Source: Halobacteriales archaeon YIM A00010
Lineage (GTDB): Archaea > Halobacteriota > Halobacteria > Halobacteriales > Haloarculaceae
Assembly (NCBI GenBank): GCA_025041175.1
Contig: JAKCFJ010000001.1
Location: forward strand, 2,311,526-2,375,525
Reading direction: 5' to 3'
Length of the DNA: 64,000 nucleotides
Program-made: the position numbers and the translations under genes
The notes under the pieces: model-generated
What the model was told of the DNA's origin: nothing
Database searches by the model: none
What the model saw: the letters and a program-made list of their open reading frames with translations, nothing else
In this document: positions 19,373 through 28,659 of the stretch, one piece after another
Position numbering within the stretch: position 1 is the stretch's first letter
How the letters are laid out: the number at the start of each line of letters is the position of its first letter

Positions 19373-20212
19373 ATGTCTCAGGAATCGGATCTCGCCCCGG
19401 AGAGCGTCGAAACCGCGAACGGCATGCCGATGCTCGGGTTGGGGACGTGGCAGAACGAGGATCCCGACCAGTGCGTCGAGAGCGTGAGTACGGCGCTCGA
19501 AATGGGCTACCACCACATCGATACGGCCCAGGCGTACGACAACGAGACGAGCGTCGGCAAGGGGATCCGAGCGGCAGCCGTCGATCGGGAGGACGTGTTT
19601 CTCGCGACGAAGGTGTGGTACGACCAGCTCGACCGGGATTCAGTCGTCGAATCGACCCGGTCGAGCCTCGACCGGCTCGGCGTCGACACGATCGATCTGT
19701 TGTACGCCCACTGGCCCGCCGGATCGTACGATCCCGAGGCGACGCTGGACGGGTTCGCCCAACTCGTCGACGAGGGACTCATCGAACACGTCGGCATGAG
19801 CAACTTCACGCCAGAGCTGCTGGAAGAAGCCCGCTCCGCGTCGGACGCGCCGATCTTCGCGCTCCAGGTTGAGTGCCACCCGCTGCTCCAGCAGGAACGA
19901 CTGCGCGAGTACTGCGACGACGCCGGCATCGAGCTCGTCGCGTACTCCCCGCTCGCCCGGGGAGCAGTGTTCGACGCTCCCGAAATCGAGGAGATAGCAC
20001 AGAAACACGGCGTCAGCGAGGCCCAGGTGAGCCTCGCGTGGTTGCGCGAGCACGGCGTCACCGCCATCCCCAAAGCGACCGGCCCGGACCACCTCCGTGA
20101 CAATCTGGCGTCGGCAACGCTCGATCTCGAGGAGGAGGACGTTCGGACGATCGATGCCATCGACCGAGAAGACAGACAGATTAATCCTCCGTTCGCTCCC
20201 GACAGTTGGTGA
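19373..20212 (+). CDS. Aldo/keto reductase
   Basis: 279 residues from the ATG at 19373; the frame extends back to 19226 but that part reads through element DNA. HIDTAQAYDNETSVGKGIR carries the conserved Asp and catalytic Tyr, FLATKVWY the Lys, and YAHWP the His. GMSNF, QVECHPLLQQ, YSPLARG and IPKATGPDHLRDNL bind NADPH. It reduces aldehydes or ketones; the natural substrate is unknown. Confidence 0.92.
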   Translation: MSQESDLAPESVETANGMPMLGLGTWQNEDPDQCVESVSTALEMGYHHIDTAQAYDNETSVGKGIRAAAVDREDVFLATKVWYDQLDRDSVVESTRSSLDRLGVDTIDLLYAHWPAGSYDPEATLDGFAQLVDEGLIEHVGMSNFTPELLEEARSASDAPIFALQVECHPLLQQERLREYCDDAGIELVAYSPLARGAVFDAPEIEEIAQKHGVSEAQVSLAWLREHGVTAIPKATGPDHLRDNLASATLDLEEEDVRTIDAIDREDRQINPPFAPDSW

Positions 20213-20253
20213 CGGACCTGTACTATTATTTCGGTCTCGTTCGAACGGCCGAT

Positions 20254-20439
20254 ATGGAGTTCGATCAACCCAAATCGATCGGAGCGTTTGTCCTACTACT
20301 ACTCATCCTCGTTGGCGGCACGTTCAGCAGCCCGATGCCCACCAATATCTCGGCGATGGTCAGCGTCGGATTGCTCGTGTTCGGCGTCCTCACGTTCTAC
20401 ATCGGCATCAAACACGGGGAGTTCCGCGCGACGCGGTAG
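20254..20439 (+). CDS. Small two-helix membrane protein
   Basis: 61 residues from the ATG at 20254 (MEFDQPKSIGAF). Two hydrophobic segments (AFVLLLLILVGGTF and MVSVGLLVFGVLTFYI) are followed by IGIKHGEFRATR. The frame extends to 20206, overlapping the reductase stop, but the later ATG fits better. It resembles short haloarchaeal membrane proteins of unknown role. Confidence 0.65.
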   Translation: MEFDQPKSIGAFVLLLLILVGGTFSSPMPTNISAMVSVGLLVFGVLTFYIGIKHGEFRATR

Positions 20440-20982
20440 GACGCTCGATCATTCGGTTTGATTCTTTTCTCGACAACGCGGCCAGCGCGTTCGACACCGT
20501 CCGTGCCCAGCCGGGACGCCTGTCGGAGGTGAAAATTCGCTGTGTAGCACAGCTGCGTGAGAACGCGATCCGCCAAAAACGTGTTCGCTCTTGTGAAACA
20601 TGTTGTTGATCGAGGGCTGTCTTACGATTTCGTTATCGTGGTGAGCTGGTCGGGAGGTGATCAGAACCTCAGTGTCACCGGTTCAATCGATGGTTCTACT
20701 GGGCGGGAGCAGATCCTCTGTCGTCACCAACAATCTCCTTCACAAGAGCGCCGTCAATGGGCAGGCAGTAGAGCGTTACTACCCCATTGTTATAATATTA
20801 TTCTTATATTTACCTGTGCTATTAAACCGGCTGGCCTGACTCTTCAGAACTGGCAGATGAGAGCAGTAGCATAACGTTCCAAAGCAGTCTGAAATAGGGT
20901 AACCACACGTTCTACCAGTCTCTCAGATAGCACATGGCTCATCATGGAAGAATGTATATAATGTGTGACTTAGAAATCATCT
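20440..20982. other. Decayed intergenic stretch
   Basis: No intact gene. Two partial copies of the motif GCTCTTGTGAA are present (20589 on plus, about 20745-20755 on minus) that encode ALVKHVV-like or ALVKEIV-like residues, and a TATA-like GTATATAATG at 20952 precedes the next gene. Confidence 0.45.
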
Positions 20983-21234
20983 ATGGCAGGGAACGAATTC
21001 GAACTAGCTAAGAACGGAATTGGTGTCAGTATTGGACTTATGATTATATTTTTCGCAGCTGAGACTCTCCACTGGCATAATTATTTAGAGGCTAATCCAT
21101 CAGTGACTAATCTATCTACGTCGTCGGGATTCGTGGTGTTCTATGCCGGACTGTTTTTCATCGGAGCGATCATTTGTTATGTTTTCTTTATTCGTGGGTT
21201 TGAAAGCGTGTTTAATATGTCAGTTGACGAGTAG
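20983..21234 (+). CDS. Small two-helix membrane protein, low GC
   Basis: 83 residues. Hydrophobic segments are GVSIGLMIIFFAAETLHW and VVFYAGLFFIGAIICYVFFI. GTATATAATG lies about 30 bp upstream. Base composition is clearly lower in GC than most of the window, suggesting a foreign origin. No family recognised. Confidence 0.6.
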   Translation: MAGNEFELAKNGIGVSIGLMIIFFAAETLHWHNYLEANPSVTNLSTSSGFVVFYAGLFFIGAIICYVFFIRGFESVFNMSVDE

Positions 21235-21417
21235 GCGAGACGCTGGCGACAAAAAATCGGGTCGCGTCGCAAAACTGTTTAGAACTCAATCCAAGAGGTT
21301 GACGATCGTTTTTGAGATCGAACAGTACAACGCTTCCCTCCCCGGTGAACGGTGGCATGAGAGAACGGATGAGACAGGCCCATACTAAAGTCTAAACGAC
21401 TTTGAGACACTACCAAT

Positions 21418-21531
21418 ATGTTCCCATTTGAAATGCTGAACTCGAAGGCGAGCGCCGCGAACTTACTGGAGCAGGTTCGCTGGCGCGATGGTAGTTCTCG
21501 CCGCATTGAGGCGTCTCAAAGAACAAACTGA
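21418..21531 (+). pseudogene. 5' fragment of an IS1595-like transposase
   Basis: The 37 codons begin MFPFEMLNSKASAANLLEQV and run on to RWRDG, resembling the N-terminus of haloarchaeal IS1595-type transposases just before their zinc ribbon. The expected CxxC does not follow, and the frame stops at 21529. No downstream transposase domain is present. Confidence 0.5.
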
Positions 21532-21679
21532 CAGCGTATCTCAGAGCGTTCCAACTACGGTAGACAAATCCTTCGCAACCTCGGTCGAGAAGCTCTCACA
21601 GAAATCTTTCAAATCGTTCTCTGACTCACCAACAACGTGCTTCACAAGAGCGAAACGCGTATCGATCGTGTTGGGACGT

Positions 21680-21859
21680 TTATACGCCCGCGCCCTCTTC
21701 GGAGAGACCGACGATGAGCGCACCGGCGGCCATGGCAAGGGAGGCAACGCCCGCAAGCGCCGACGGGACAGCGCTCGTGACGGCAATGCCGAGGATCAGG
21801 ACAGTGCTACCGGCCAGAAGGAGCCCACCGACTCCCAGCCGTTGTTTCTCCGTTTTCAT
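21680..21859 (-). CDS. Small two-helix membrane protein (59 aa)
   Basis: The ATG at 21859 opens a frame beginning MKTEKQRLGVGGLLLAG and ending at a TAA at 21680-21682. Two hydrophobic stretches (LLLAGSTVLILGIAV and LAGVASLAMAAGALIVGL) and a charged start are typical of small haloarchaeal membrane proteins. The opposite-strand frame through the same bases is Arg/Ser-rich and looks like a shadow. Confidence 0.6.
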   Translation of the reverse strand: MKTEKQRLGVGGLLLAGSTVLILGIAVTSAVPSALAGVASLAMAAGALIVGLSEEGAGV

Positions 21860-21988
21860 CGTTTACTACTATCACCCCATCCCGTATAAGCGTCACCAAA
21901 CTGACCGAAACAGCATGATCGTTCGTGATACTGCTCTCGTGAGCAGCGTGTCGGGAGGGTTTTCATCCGCCGGTCCCGAGGAGGGTGT

Positions 21989-22465
21989 ATGGACCGGACA
22001 GAACGCGAGCGTCTTCGCACCATCGCCGACTACCAGTTCGGGAGCGGCGCTGGGCGAGCGTTGTTTCCGGCCGAGGAAACCCTCTCAGTGATGCGGACCT
22101 CCTCGGGGAGACCCCAACAGATAACGTGTGGTAGGTCACACGACGGGCAGCGGATCGTCTCCTACGGGGTAGATGGTCGGTTCACGCTGGGTATCGAGGG
22201 CGGAAAGCGGCTGTTTTCTGCTCTCGGCCGTCCGATCGTCCGGGTGGGAGAAGAAAGCGTTCCGTTCGTCACCGACGGCAAAAACGCGTTTGCGAAGTTC
22301 GTCCAGCGGGTGGACGACGACGTCAGACCCGGAGACGAGGTGCTCGTCACGTGTGCGGAGACGCTGCTCGCAGTCGGTCGGGCCGAACTGTCCGCTCGCG
22401 CCATGACCGATTTCGGCACCGGCGTCGCTGTCGCGGTTCGAAACGGGACGCCACCGGAACCCTGA
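21989..22465 (+). CDS. PUA domain protein
   Basis: 158 residues. The C-terminal half ([56 protein letters not shown]) is a PUA RNA-binding domain like that of archaeosine transglycosylases. The N-terminal part ([18 protein letters not shown]) is the haloarchaeal extension. It sits upstream of NAC and TrmI, an RNA and translation cluster. Confidence 0.85.
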   Translation: MDRTERERLRTIADYQFGSGAGRALFPAEETLSVMRTSSGRPQQITCGRSHDGQRIVSYGVDGRFTLGIEGGKRLFSALGRPIVRVGEESVPFVTDGKNAFAKFVQRVDDDVRPGDEVLVTCAETLLAVGRAELSARAMTDFGTGVAVAVRNGTPPEP

Positions 22466-22544
22466 CCCGACGATATTACCATCTATTTTATATTTGGAGG
22501 CGTGGAGCAGTACGCTTTTGCCGTTTCCGCCGTTCGGGGTACGT

Positions 22545-22907
22545 ATGTTTGGTGGAGGCGGTCTCGATCCACGCAAGATGCAACAGATGATGGAACAGAT
22601 GGGGATTGATACCTCGGATATCGACGCCGAGGAGGTCATCATTCGGACGGCCGATGAGGACCTCGTCTTTACGTCGCCGGAGGTTCAGCGCATCTCCGCA
22701 CAGGGCCAGGCGACCTACCAGATCGTCGGTGAACCCGACGCCCAGGACTCCTCGGACGACGCCGAGTCCGAGAGTGCTGAAGAGGAGATCCCTGCGGACG
22801 ACGTCGATATCGTTGTACAGCGAACGAGTGCGAGCGAGGAGCAGGCCCGTGAGGCGCTCGAAGCCGAGGACGGCGACCTCGCGGCTGCGGTATCCCGACT
22901 GGAGTGA
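22545..22907 (+). CDS. Nascent polypeptide-associated complex protein
   Basis: 120 residues from the ATG at 22545. [20 protein letters not shown] and the NAC beta-barrel strands ([27 protein letters not shown]) are followed by an acidic linker and a C-terminal UBA domain ([20 protein letters not shown]). It binds emerging chains at the ribosome as a homodimer. Its TGA overlaps the GTG start of the TrmI gene (GTGA). Confidence 0.93.
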   Translation: MFGGGGLDPRKMQQMMEQMGIDTSDIDAEEVIIRTADEDLVFTSPEVQRISAQGQATYQIVGEPDAQDSSDDAESESAEEEIPADDVDIVVQRTSASEEQAREALEAEDGDLAAAVSRLE

Positions 22908-23629
22908 TCCTCCTCGTCTACGAGGACCGGGAGTATCTCCTCGCGCCGGGTGAAACGCTCGAAACCGACCTCGGTGTCCTCGAAGTGCCTGAGGACGTCG
23001 CCCCCGGAGACGCCGTCGAGACGCATCTCGGCACGGAATTCACGGCGCAAGCGCTCCGAGGTCCGGATCTGTTCGCCCATTTCGAGCGCACCGGAGCGCC
23101 GATGATGCCACGGGACATCGGGCTGGTGATGGGTCACACCGGCGTCGCCGGCGGCGACCGGGTGCTCGACGCCGGAACGGGAACGGGCGTGTTGAGCGCC
23201 TACCTCGCCCGCGCTGGAGCGGCGGTCCGCACGTACGAAACGGATCCCGACTTCGCCGAGGTTGCCCGCGAGAACATGGCGGTGGCCGGTGTCGAGGAGT
23301 CCGTCGACGTTCGCACCGGAGACGTGACCGATGCACTGGATGAGCTGTGCGCCGGCGATCCGTTCGATCTCCTCACGCTCGACACCAGCGACGCGCCCAG
23401 CGTCGTCCGACGAGCGCCCGAGCTGCTCGTCCCAGGAGGGTTCGTCGGGACCTACGTCCCCTTCGTGGAAGGGACCCGCGATGTCGTCGAATCAGCCCGT
23501 TCGGCCGGCCTGCAGGAGATCGAAACGTACGAAACGATCCAACGAACGATGGACATCGACGACCGGGGCACCCGCCCCTCGACGGCCGGCGTCGGTCACA
23601 CCGGCTATCTCGTGTTCGCGCGCGCCTGA
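22904..23629 (+). CDS. trmI: tRNA (adenine-N1)-methyltransferase TrmI
   Basis: 241 residues from a GTG that overlaps the NAC stop. An N-terminal barrel is followed by [20 protein letters not shown] and [14 protein letters not shown], the SAM-binding motif, then [15 protein letters not shown] and DLLTLD. Archaeal TrmI methylates A57/A58 in the T loop of tRNA. The C-terminus ends [10 protein letters not shown], as in the family. Confidence 0.9.
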   Translation: MILLVYEDREYLLAPGETLETDLGVLEVPEDVAPGDAVETHLGTEFTAQALRGPDLFAHFERTGAPMMPRDIGLVMGHTGVAGGDRVLDAGTGTGVLSAYLARAGAAVRTYETDPDFAEVARENMAVAGVEESVDVRTGDVTDALDELCAGDPFDLLTLDTSDAPSVVRRAPELLVPGGFVGTYVPFVEGTRDVVESARSAGLQEIETYETIQRTMDIDDRGTRPSTAGVGHTGYLVFARA

Positions 23630-23654
23630 ACCGTTCGCTCGTCGGAATCGAGCG

Positions 23655-24866
23655 TTATCGTCCGAGCTGTTCGTGTGCGGACGCGAGGTTGTCGGAGGCG
23701 AGCGCGCCGAGCAAAGAGAGTTCGCCCGCGAGCGCGCCCACAGCGATGCGTTCTGCGAACGCGTCGGCGTTCGTTCCGGGCGGATCGCCGCCGCCGCGCA
23801 CGCCGAGGATGTCGAGCGCCTCCGCCTGGGTTGGAAGCTTCGTTCCGCCGCCGACCGTGCCGACATCGAGGCTGGCGATCGTCACGCTCGCGTACAGTTC
23901 GTCGCCGCGCACGTCGACAGTGGTGATGGCGTTTCCTCCTTCCACGACCTGGGCAGCGTCCTGCCCGGTCGCAAGGAAGACGGCGGCAACGACGTTCGCG
24001 GCGTGGGCGTTGAAGCCGAGGCTGCCTGCCTTGGCGCTGCCAATGAGGTTCTTCCGGGTGTTGGCTTCCTCGATCGCTTCCGGCGTCGTGTCGAACCGAT
24101 CCTCGACCTGCTCGCGCGTGAGGACCACGTCCGCTCCGACGGTGCGGCCGCGGCCCTCGATCGCGTTTATCGCAGCGGGTTTTTTGTCCGTACAGAGGTT
24201 GCCAGAGAGCGCAACGAGATCCGCGGGAGTTTCCCGCTCGAGAAGTTCACAGGCCGCTTCCGTTGCGATGGTGGCCATGTTCATTCCCATCGCGTCCTTG
24301 GTGTCGTAGCCAAACCGGAGAAACACCGAGTCGCCAACGACGTAGGGCGTCACATCCAACAGTTCGCCGTGGTCGGTCGTCTCGGCCGCGGCCGCCGCGA
24401 GTTTTTCCCCGTTTTCGCGCACCCACGAGGCGACAGTCCCGGCTTCGTGGACGTTCTCGACGCGAAACACAGGGGCACGGGTCATTTTCGACTGGAAAAC
24501 GCGGGCGTTGGCTCCTCCAGCGGCCTGGATCGCCGAACAGCCCCGGTTCACCGAGGCGACCAGCGCGCCCTCCGTGGTGGCGAGCGGTAGGTACGCCGTT
24601 CCCGCCGCGCTCGAACCGTCGACGGTGAGCGGCCCGGCCACGCCGATCGGAATCTGTACCGCTCCGAGCATGTTCTCGATGCTGGTCTGTGCGTCGCTGG
24701 CGTCGAAGGCGTACGCGCCGACCGTCGAGAGGTCGGCGTCGGTCTCTTGCTCGATGAGCCGGCGTCGCGCCTCGGCCGCGGTGTCGGCGTCGGTGTGTGC
24801 TTCGAGTTCGTGCAACGCGAGATCACCCGACAGCACCCGATCTGCGAGCCCAGCTGGGGTAGTCAT
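23655..24866 (-). CDS. hmgA: 3-hydroxy-3-methylglutaryl-CoA reductase (class I, NADPH)
   Basis: 403 residues. ENMLGAVQIPIGVAGPL binds HMG-CoA; SVNRGCSAI, DAMGMNMAT, GNLCTDKKPAAINAIEGRG (catalytic Lys) and GFNAHAANVVAAVFLATGQD follow, with TVGGGTKLPTQ near the C-terminus. It commits carbon to isoprenoid lipid synthesis and is the statin target in haloarchaea. The length agrees with the archaeal soluble form. Confidence 0.97.
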   Translation of the reverse strand: MTTPAGLADRVLSGDLALHELEAHTDADTAAEARRRLIEQETDADLSTVGAYAFDASDAQTSIENMLGAVQIPIGVAGPLTVDGSSAAGTAYLPLATTEGALVASVNRGCSAIQAAGGANARVFQSKMTRAPVFRVENVHEAGTVASWVRENGEKLAAAAAETTDHGELLDVTPYVVGDSVFLRFGYDTKDAMGMNMATIATEAACELLERETPADLVALSGNLCTDKKPAAINAIEGRGRTVGADVVLTREQVEDRFDTTPEAIEEANTRKNLIGSAKAGSLGFNAHAANVVAAVFLATGQDAAQVVEGGNAITTVDVRGDELYASVTIASLDVGTVGGGTKLPTQAEALDILGVRGGGDPPGTNADAFAERIAVGALAGELSLLGALASDNLASAHEQLGR

Positions 24867-24890
24867 ACCGTAGCGTCCTATCCCGAACGA

Positions 24891-25382
24891 CTAAGACCCA
24901 TTGTTGTCGCTTCGGCCGAGCAGTTCCCGCAACCGCGAGAGCGACAGCCGAGAGAGAAGATCGACGACCGTTTCTGACCGGTCGTACACCCGCTCGAGCC
25001 GACGCACGCGTTCGAGGTCTCGCGCAGCGCGATCGGCGTCGCTCGCTTCCAGTGGCTCCTCGGCATCTTCGAGCGCCCGGCTCATAATCTCCATCTCGCG
25101 CCGAACTTCCTGCTGGAGGAACTGCTGGAACACGTACCACAGATCCGTCTCCGCCTCGAAGTACGCCCGCTTGCCCTCGCCGGGGACACTCCGGCGGTGG
25201 ACCATGTGAAACCGTTCGAGCGCTCCCATGGCGTTGCTCACTGTCGATTTCGCGTAGCCGCTTCGATCCACCAACTCGTCCAGCGACAGCGGCTCCGGCT
25301 CGAAAAACAGGATGCCGTACAGCCGCCCGTAGCTGCGTTTTAATCCGTACAGCTCTGCCGACCGCTCGATTGCCTCGATCAC
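24891..25382 (-). CDS. GbsR/MarR-like winged-helix regulator
   Basis: 163 residues from a GTG at 25382. AELYGLKRSYGRLYGILFFE, LSLDELVDRSGYAKSTVSNA and ERFHMVHRR form the winged helix; coiled-coil helices follow. Related haloarchaeal proteins start about 10-12 residues earlier. That sequence (EGDAAEARER) is present just upstream in frame but lacks a start codon, while a GTG at 25425 is out of frame by one base. A one-base disruption at the start is possible. Confidence 0.8.
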   Translation of the reverse strand: MIEAIERSAELYGLKRSYGRLYGILFFEPEPLSLDELVDRSGYAKSTVSNAMGALERFHMVHRRSVPGEGKRAYFEAETDLWYVFQQFLQQEVRREMEIMSRALEDAEEPLEASDADRAARDLERVRRLERVYDRSETVVDLLSRLSLSRLRELLGRSDNNGS

Positions 25383-25968
25383 TCGCTCGCGGGCCTCGGC
25401 CGCATCTCCCTCTCGGTGCGCTCACGATCGCTGTACTCGGGGAAGGGACCGTTATTACAGGACTCCTCGTGAGCGTCGTGTTCCCCGATCATCGACTGTG
25501 GCCGCCCGGTGATGTTTCATGGAACTTCTTGTGGTACTGGGGTGGCTCAACGATCACGTTCGCGGCGCTCGCTGTCGTCGGCTATCTGGACGCGGGAAGC
25601 TTCGTGTTCACGGCGCGGCTCTGGGATTGGATCGGGACTGTACTCCTCGCAAGCGGGACGGCGTTCGCGGGCTGGTCGGGCTATCTCTTTCGTATGCGAG
25701 AGAGCTTCGGGCTGGAAGGAGAGTTGTACACCGGTGGGCCGTATCGGTACTCGCGGAATCCCCAGTACGTCGGCATGGTCGGAATCTTCACAGGGATAGC
25801 ACTGATCGTGAACGCGACGCTTCTGATCGTTGGTTTGCTACCGATTTCCATCTGGCTGTGGCTGTTACCGCGGCAGAGGAACCGTGGCTCCACGAGCGGT
25901 TTGGTGACGAGTACGAGGAATATCGTGAATCCGTGCCCCGGTTCCTCGGGATCCAGACGCTCAGATGA
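25370..25968 (+). pseudogene. Isoprenylcysteine/phospholipid methyltransferase-like protein, frameshifted
   Basis: The frame carries several hydrophobic segments, then GGPYRYSRNPQYVGMVGIFT, the ICMT/PEMT signature binding SAM. Near 25870 it shifts: the expected tail EEPWLHERFGDEYEEYRESV continues in the next frame to a TGA at 25966-25968. One base appears to be missing in CTGTTACCGCGGCAGAGG. The start is unclear too, since the only in-frame start is TTG inside the divergent regulator gene. It is either a decayed gene or an assembly error. Confidence 0.75.
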
Positions 25969-26061
25969 CGCCAAGAGTGAGATCAGTACGTCTCGTGGGA
26001 AACGTCAGTCGTCGTGGACACGTCCCCCCACGCTTTTGCTCGTTCCCGCCTCGGTGGTGGT

Positions 26062-27591
26062 ATGACCGACACCGCGGATCTGATCGTCACCGACGCGGAG
26101 ATACACACGCTCACCGATCCCGACGAGACCCACGAGGCGCTCGCCGTCCGCGACGGCGAGATCGTCCGCATCGGGCGGGGCTACGAAATCGACTTCCTCG
26201 AAGGGATCGATACGAGCGTCGTCGATCTCGCGGGCGGCGTGCTCCTGCCCGGCTTCATCGACGCCCACACGCACATGGAGCAGTTCGGCCGCCGGCTCGT
26301 CCACGCCGACCTCTCCGACGCGAGTTCCATCGAGGAAGCCGTGGCGCTGTTGTGTGAGGAACGCGACCGCGAGCCGGAGGGGTGGGTGCTCGGATACGGC
26401 TACGACGAGAGCGCGTGGGGTGAGAACCGTCTGTTAAACCGCGATGATCTCGACCGCGTGAGCGAGGATCGCCCGGTCGTCGCGTTCCGCGAGGACCTCC
26501 ACACCGGGAGCCTCAACTCGGTCGCGCTCGGACGCCACGCGCCCGACATGCCCGACGACGACGTTCGACGTTCGGGGGGCAAACCGACGGGCGTCGTCGT
26601 GGAGGACGCGCTGGGTGTCGTCCGCCGCGAAACAGCTCCCGATGCCGAGCGCATGCGCGATCTCGTCACGGCGGCCCGCGATCGCGCCCACACGCTCGGT
26701 GTCACGGGGGTCCACGACATGGTGCGTCGGTCCACTGCTCCACGCGTCTACCGCGAACTCGACAGGGCCGGTGCGCTGGATCTCCGGGTGCGAATCAACT
26801 ACTGGAGCGATCACCTCGACGCGCTGTCGGAGCTTGGCGCCGTCACGAACCACGGCAGCGAGTTCGTCCGCGTCGGTGGCGTCAAAAGCTACACCGATGG
26901 GAGCTTTGGCGGCCGAACCGCGCAGCTCTCCGAACCGTACGAGAACGGAGAGACCGGCCAGTGGGTCACCGGTCCCGAACAGCTGCGCGAGATCGTCGCT
27001 CGCGCGGACGAGGCGGAACGCCAGTGCTGCGTCCACGCGATCGGGGACCGAGCCGTCGAGGCGGTGCTCGATACCTACGAGGCGACCGACGACCCCAGCG
27101 GGAGCCGCCACCGCGTGGAGCACGCCGAACTCCTTCCACGGTCGCTGCTCGAGCGGTTTGCCGACGCCGATGTCGTCGCCTCTGTTCAACCGAACTTCCT
27201 CAAATGGGCGCGCGAGGGCGGGCTGTACGAGGATCGCATCGGATGCGAGCGAACGCGACAGACCAACCGGTGCCGCACGCTTCTCGAGGCGGGGATTCCG
27301 CTGGCCTTTGGCAGCGACTGCATGCCGCTCGATCCGCTGTTCGGCATCGAGCAAACGGTCACTGCGCCCGCCGAAGAGCAACGACTCCCGGTCACCGAAG
27401 CGCTGCGGGCCTACACCGTCGGGGCGGCGTACGCCGGCTTCGACGAGCACCGCTTGGGTACCATCGAAACAGGCAAACGAGCCGACCTCGTCGCACTCGC
27501 CCGGTCACCGTGGGACGCGGCTCCCGACGCGATCGCCGACATCGGCGTGACCCACACGATCGTGGACGGACGAGTTGTCTACTCGTCGTGA
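26062..27591 (+). CDS. YtcJ-like metal-dependent amidohydrolase
   Basis: 509 residues from the ATG at 26062. LLPGFIDAHTHMEQFGRR carries the first metal-binding histidines; GGVKSYTDGSFGGRTAQLSE, CVHAIGDRAVEAVLDTYEAT, RVEHAELL, and LAFGSDCMPLDPLFGI supply the remaining site. GTIETGKRADLVAL closes the C-terminal composite domain. Substrate unknown. The last 13 bases overlap the convergent oapC gene. Confidence 0.9.
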   Translation: MTDTADLIVTDAEIHTLTDPDETHEALAVRDGEIVRIGRGYEIDFLEGIDTSVVDLAGGVLLPGFIDAHTHMEQFGRRLVHADLSDASSIEEAVALLCEERDREPEGWVLGYGYDESAWGENRLLNRDDLDRVSEDRPVVAFREDLHTGSLNSVALGRHAPDMPDDDVRRSGGKPTGVVVEDALGVVRRETAPDAERMRDLVTAARDRAHTLGVTGVHDMVRRSTAPRVYRELDRAGALDLRVRINYWSDHLDALSELGAVTNHGSEFVRVGGVKSYTDGSFGGRTAQLSEPYENGETGQWVTGPEQLREIVARADEAERQCCVHAIGDRAVEAVLDTYEATDDPSGSRHRVEHAELLPRSLLERFADADVVASVQPNFLKWAREGGLYEDRIGCERTRQTNRCRTLLEAGIPLAFGSDCMPLDPLFGIEQTVTAPAEEQRLPVTEALRAYTVGAAYAGFDEHRLGTIETGKRADLVALARSPWDAAPDAIADIGVTHTIVDGRVVYSS

Positions 27592-28265
27592 GAGATCCAC
27601 GTTTCGGGCATTTGGATGACGTAGTGGCCGTTCTCTTGGAGAGCGATGATATACTCCTCGCGGTCGTACAGCTCCATCAGATTGAGTTCGTACTGTCCGG
27701 GTTCGAGGATCTTGATCGACTCGAACTGATCGTTGAGCTCCGCTCGTAGCTCAGAGAGATCGGGCTGATCTCCGGTCGGCTCGCGGACGACGCGACCGTC
27801 ACTAGGGGGAGACGATCCGGCACGCGAGGATGACGACTCGGCCGGAGCATCGTCGGAAGGAGTGTGAGAGGGAAGCTGATCGGGAGCGACGAACTCGGAC
27901 CGAGCGGTCGCCTGGGCCGAATCCTCCTCATCGAAGGGATCCGGATCGGTGGAATCGAACACGTCGGCGTCTCGGTCCTCCTCGGAACGTTCCGATCGAT
28001 CAGTCTCATCGGGGACCGTGTCCGGCGAATCGGCCGACGAATCGCTCGACATGAATCCACGAACGATCGACGTTGCGCGGCCGACGTGCGTACCGACGCT
28101 CCCTTCGTTCGATTCCGGTGGCTCCTCGTCCGGAGGAACGTCGGAATCATCCACGCCGTCCGGTCGGAACTGAAACGTCGTTCCACCACACTCCGGACAG
28201 CCCGAAAGCATCTCCTTCGAGCCGTCTCCAAACACACAGCCGCAGTTGGTACACTGGTGTGGCAT
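27579..28265 (-). CDS. oapC: Origin-associated zinc-ribbon protein OapC
   Basis: 228 residues. The N-terminus MPHQCTNCGCVFGDGSKEML followed by SGCPECGG gives a four-cysteine zinc ribbon (C5, C8, C23, C26). A long acidic, Ser/Asp-rich linker follows. A compact C-terminal domain (FESIKILEPGQYELNLMELY, EEYIIALQENGHYVIQMP) ends the chain. In haloarchaea three origin-associated genes lie next to orc1 at oriC1; gene order here is oapA-oapB-oapC running away from the origin, supporting the name. Biochemical role unknown. Confidence 0.85.
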   Translation of the reverse strand: MPHQCTNCGCVFGDGSKEMLSGCPECGGTTFQFRPDGVDDSDVPPDEEPPESNEGSVGTHVGRATSIVRGFMSSDSSADSPDTVPDETDRSERSEEDRDADVFDSTDPDPFDEEDSAQATARSEFVAPDQLPSHTPSDDAPAESSSSRAGSSPPSDGRVVREPTGDQPDLSELRAELNDQFESIKILEPGQYELNLMELYDREEYIIALQENGHYVIQMPETWISHDE

Positions 28266-28279
28266 TAGCGCTCCGTTTC

Positions 28280-28654
28280 CTACTGTGTTACCAGGGCCTG
28301 AATCAAGTTTTCGTCCTTGTGGAGCGTCTCGATACGGTTGGCTGGACCGATAACTGTCAGTTTGTTCGGTGGATCGCGGCCGAAGAGCCGGCTGAAAAAG
28401 CCAGGTTTCGATTCCTGTTGTGGATAGCTCTCGATTTCGATGCCGGTGAACTCGTCGGGGCTGATCTCGTTCATCGTCACTTCGATGAGTTTCGATTCCT
28501 CGTCGGGCGAGAGACCTTCCTCGAGAATAACGATGTTTCCCTCGCGGACGCCATCGAGGATGAGCCGGATCTTTTCCATGCTGCGGAGGCTTTGCATCCG
28601 CTCGCGGCTAACGAGGTCGATCTGCACACCATCGTTCGTCGTTATGTCAGCCAT
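28280..28654 (-). CDS. oapB: Origin-associated protein OapB (DUF2073)
   Basis: 124 residues. DGVQIDLVSRERMQSLRSME, ILDGVREGNIVILEEGLSPD and IEIESYPQQ match the DUF2073 family that accompanies this GTPase. It lies 5 bp from oapA and 14 bp from oapC, forming an operon. Function unknown; probably works with OapA. Confidence 0.87.
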   Translation of the reverse strand: MADITTNDGVQIDLVSRERMQSLRSMEKIRLILDGVREGNIVILEEGLSPDEESKLIEVTMNEISPDEFTGIEIESYPQQESKPGFFSRLFGRDPPNKLTVIGPANRIETLHKDENLIQALVTQ

Positions 28655-28659
28655 CTAGT

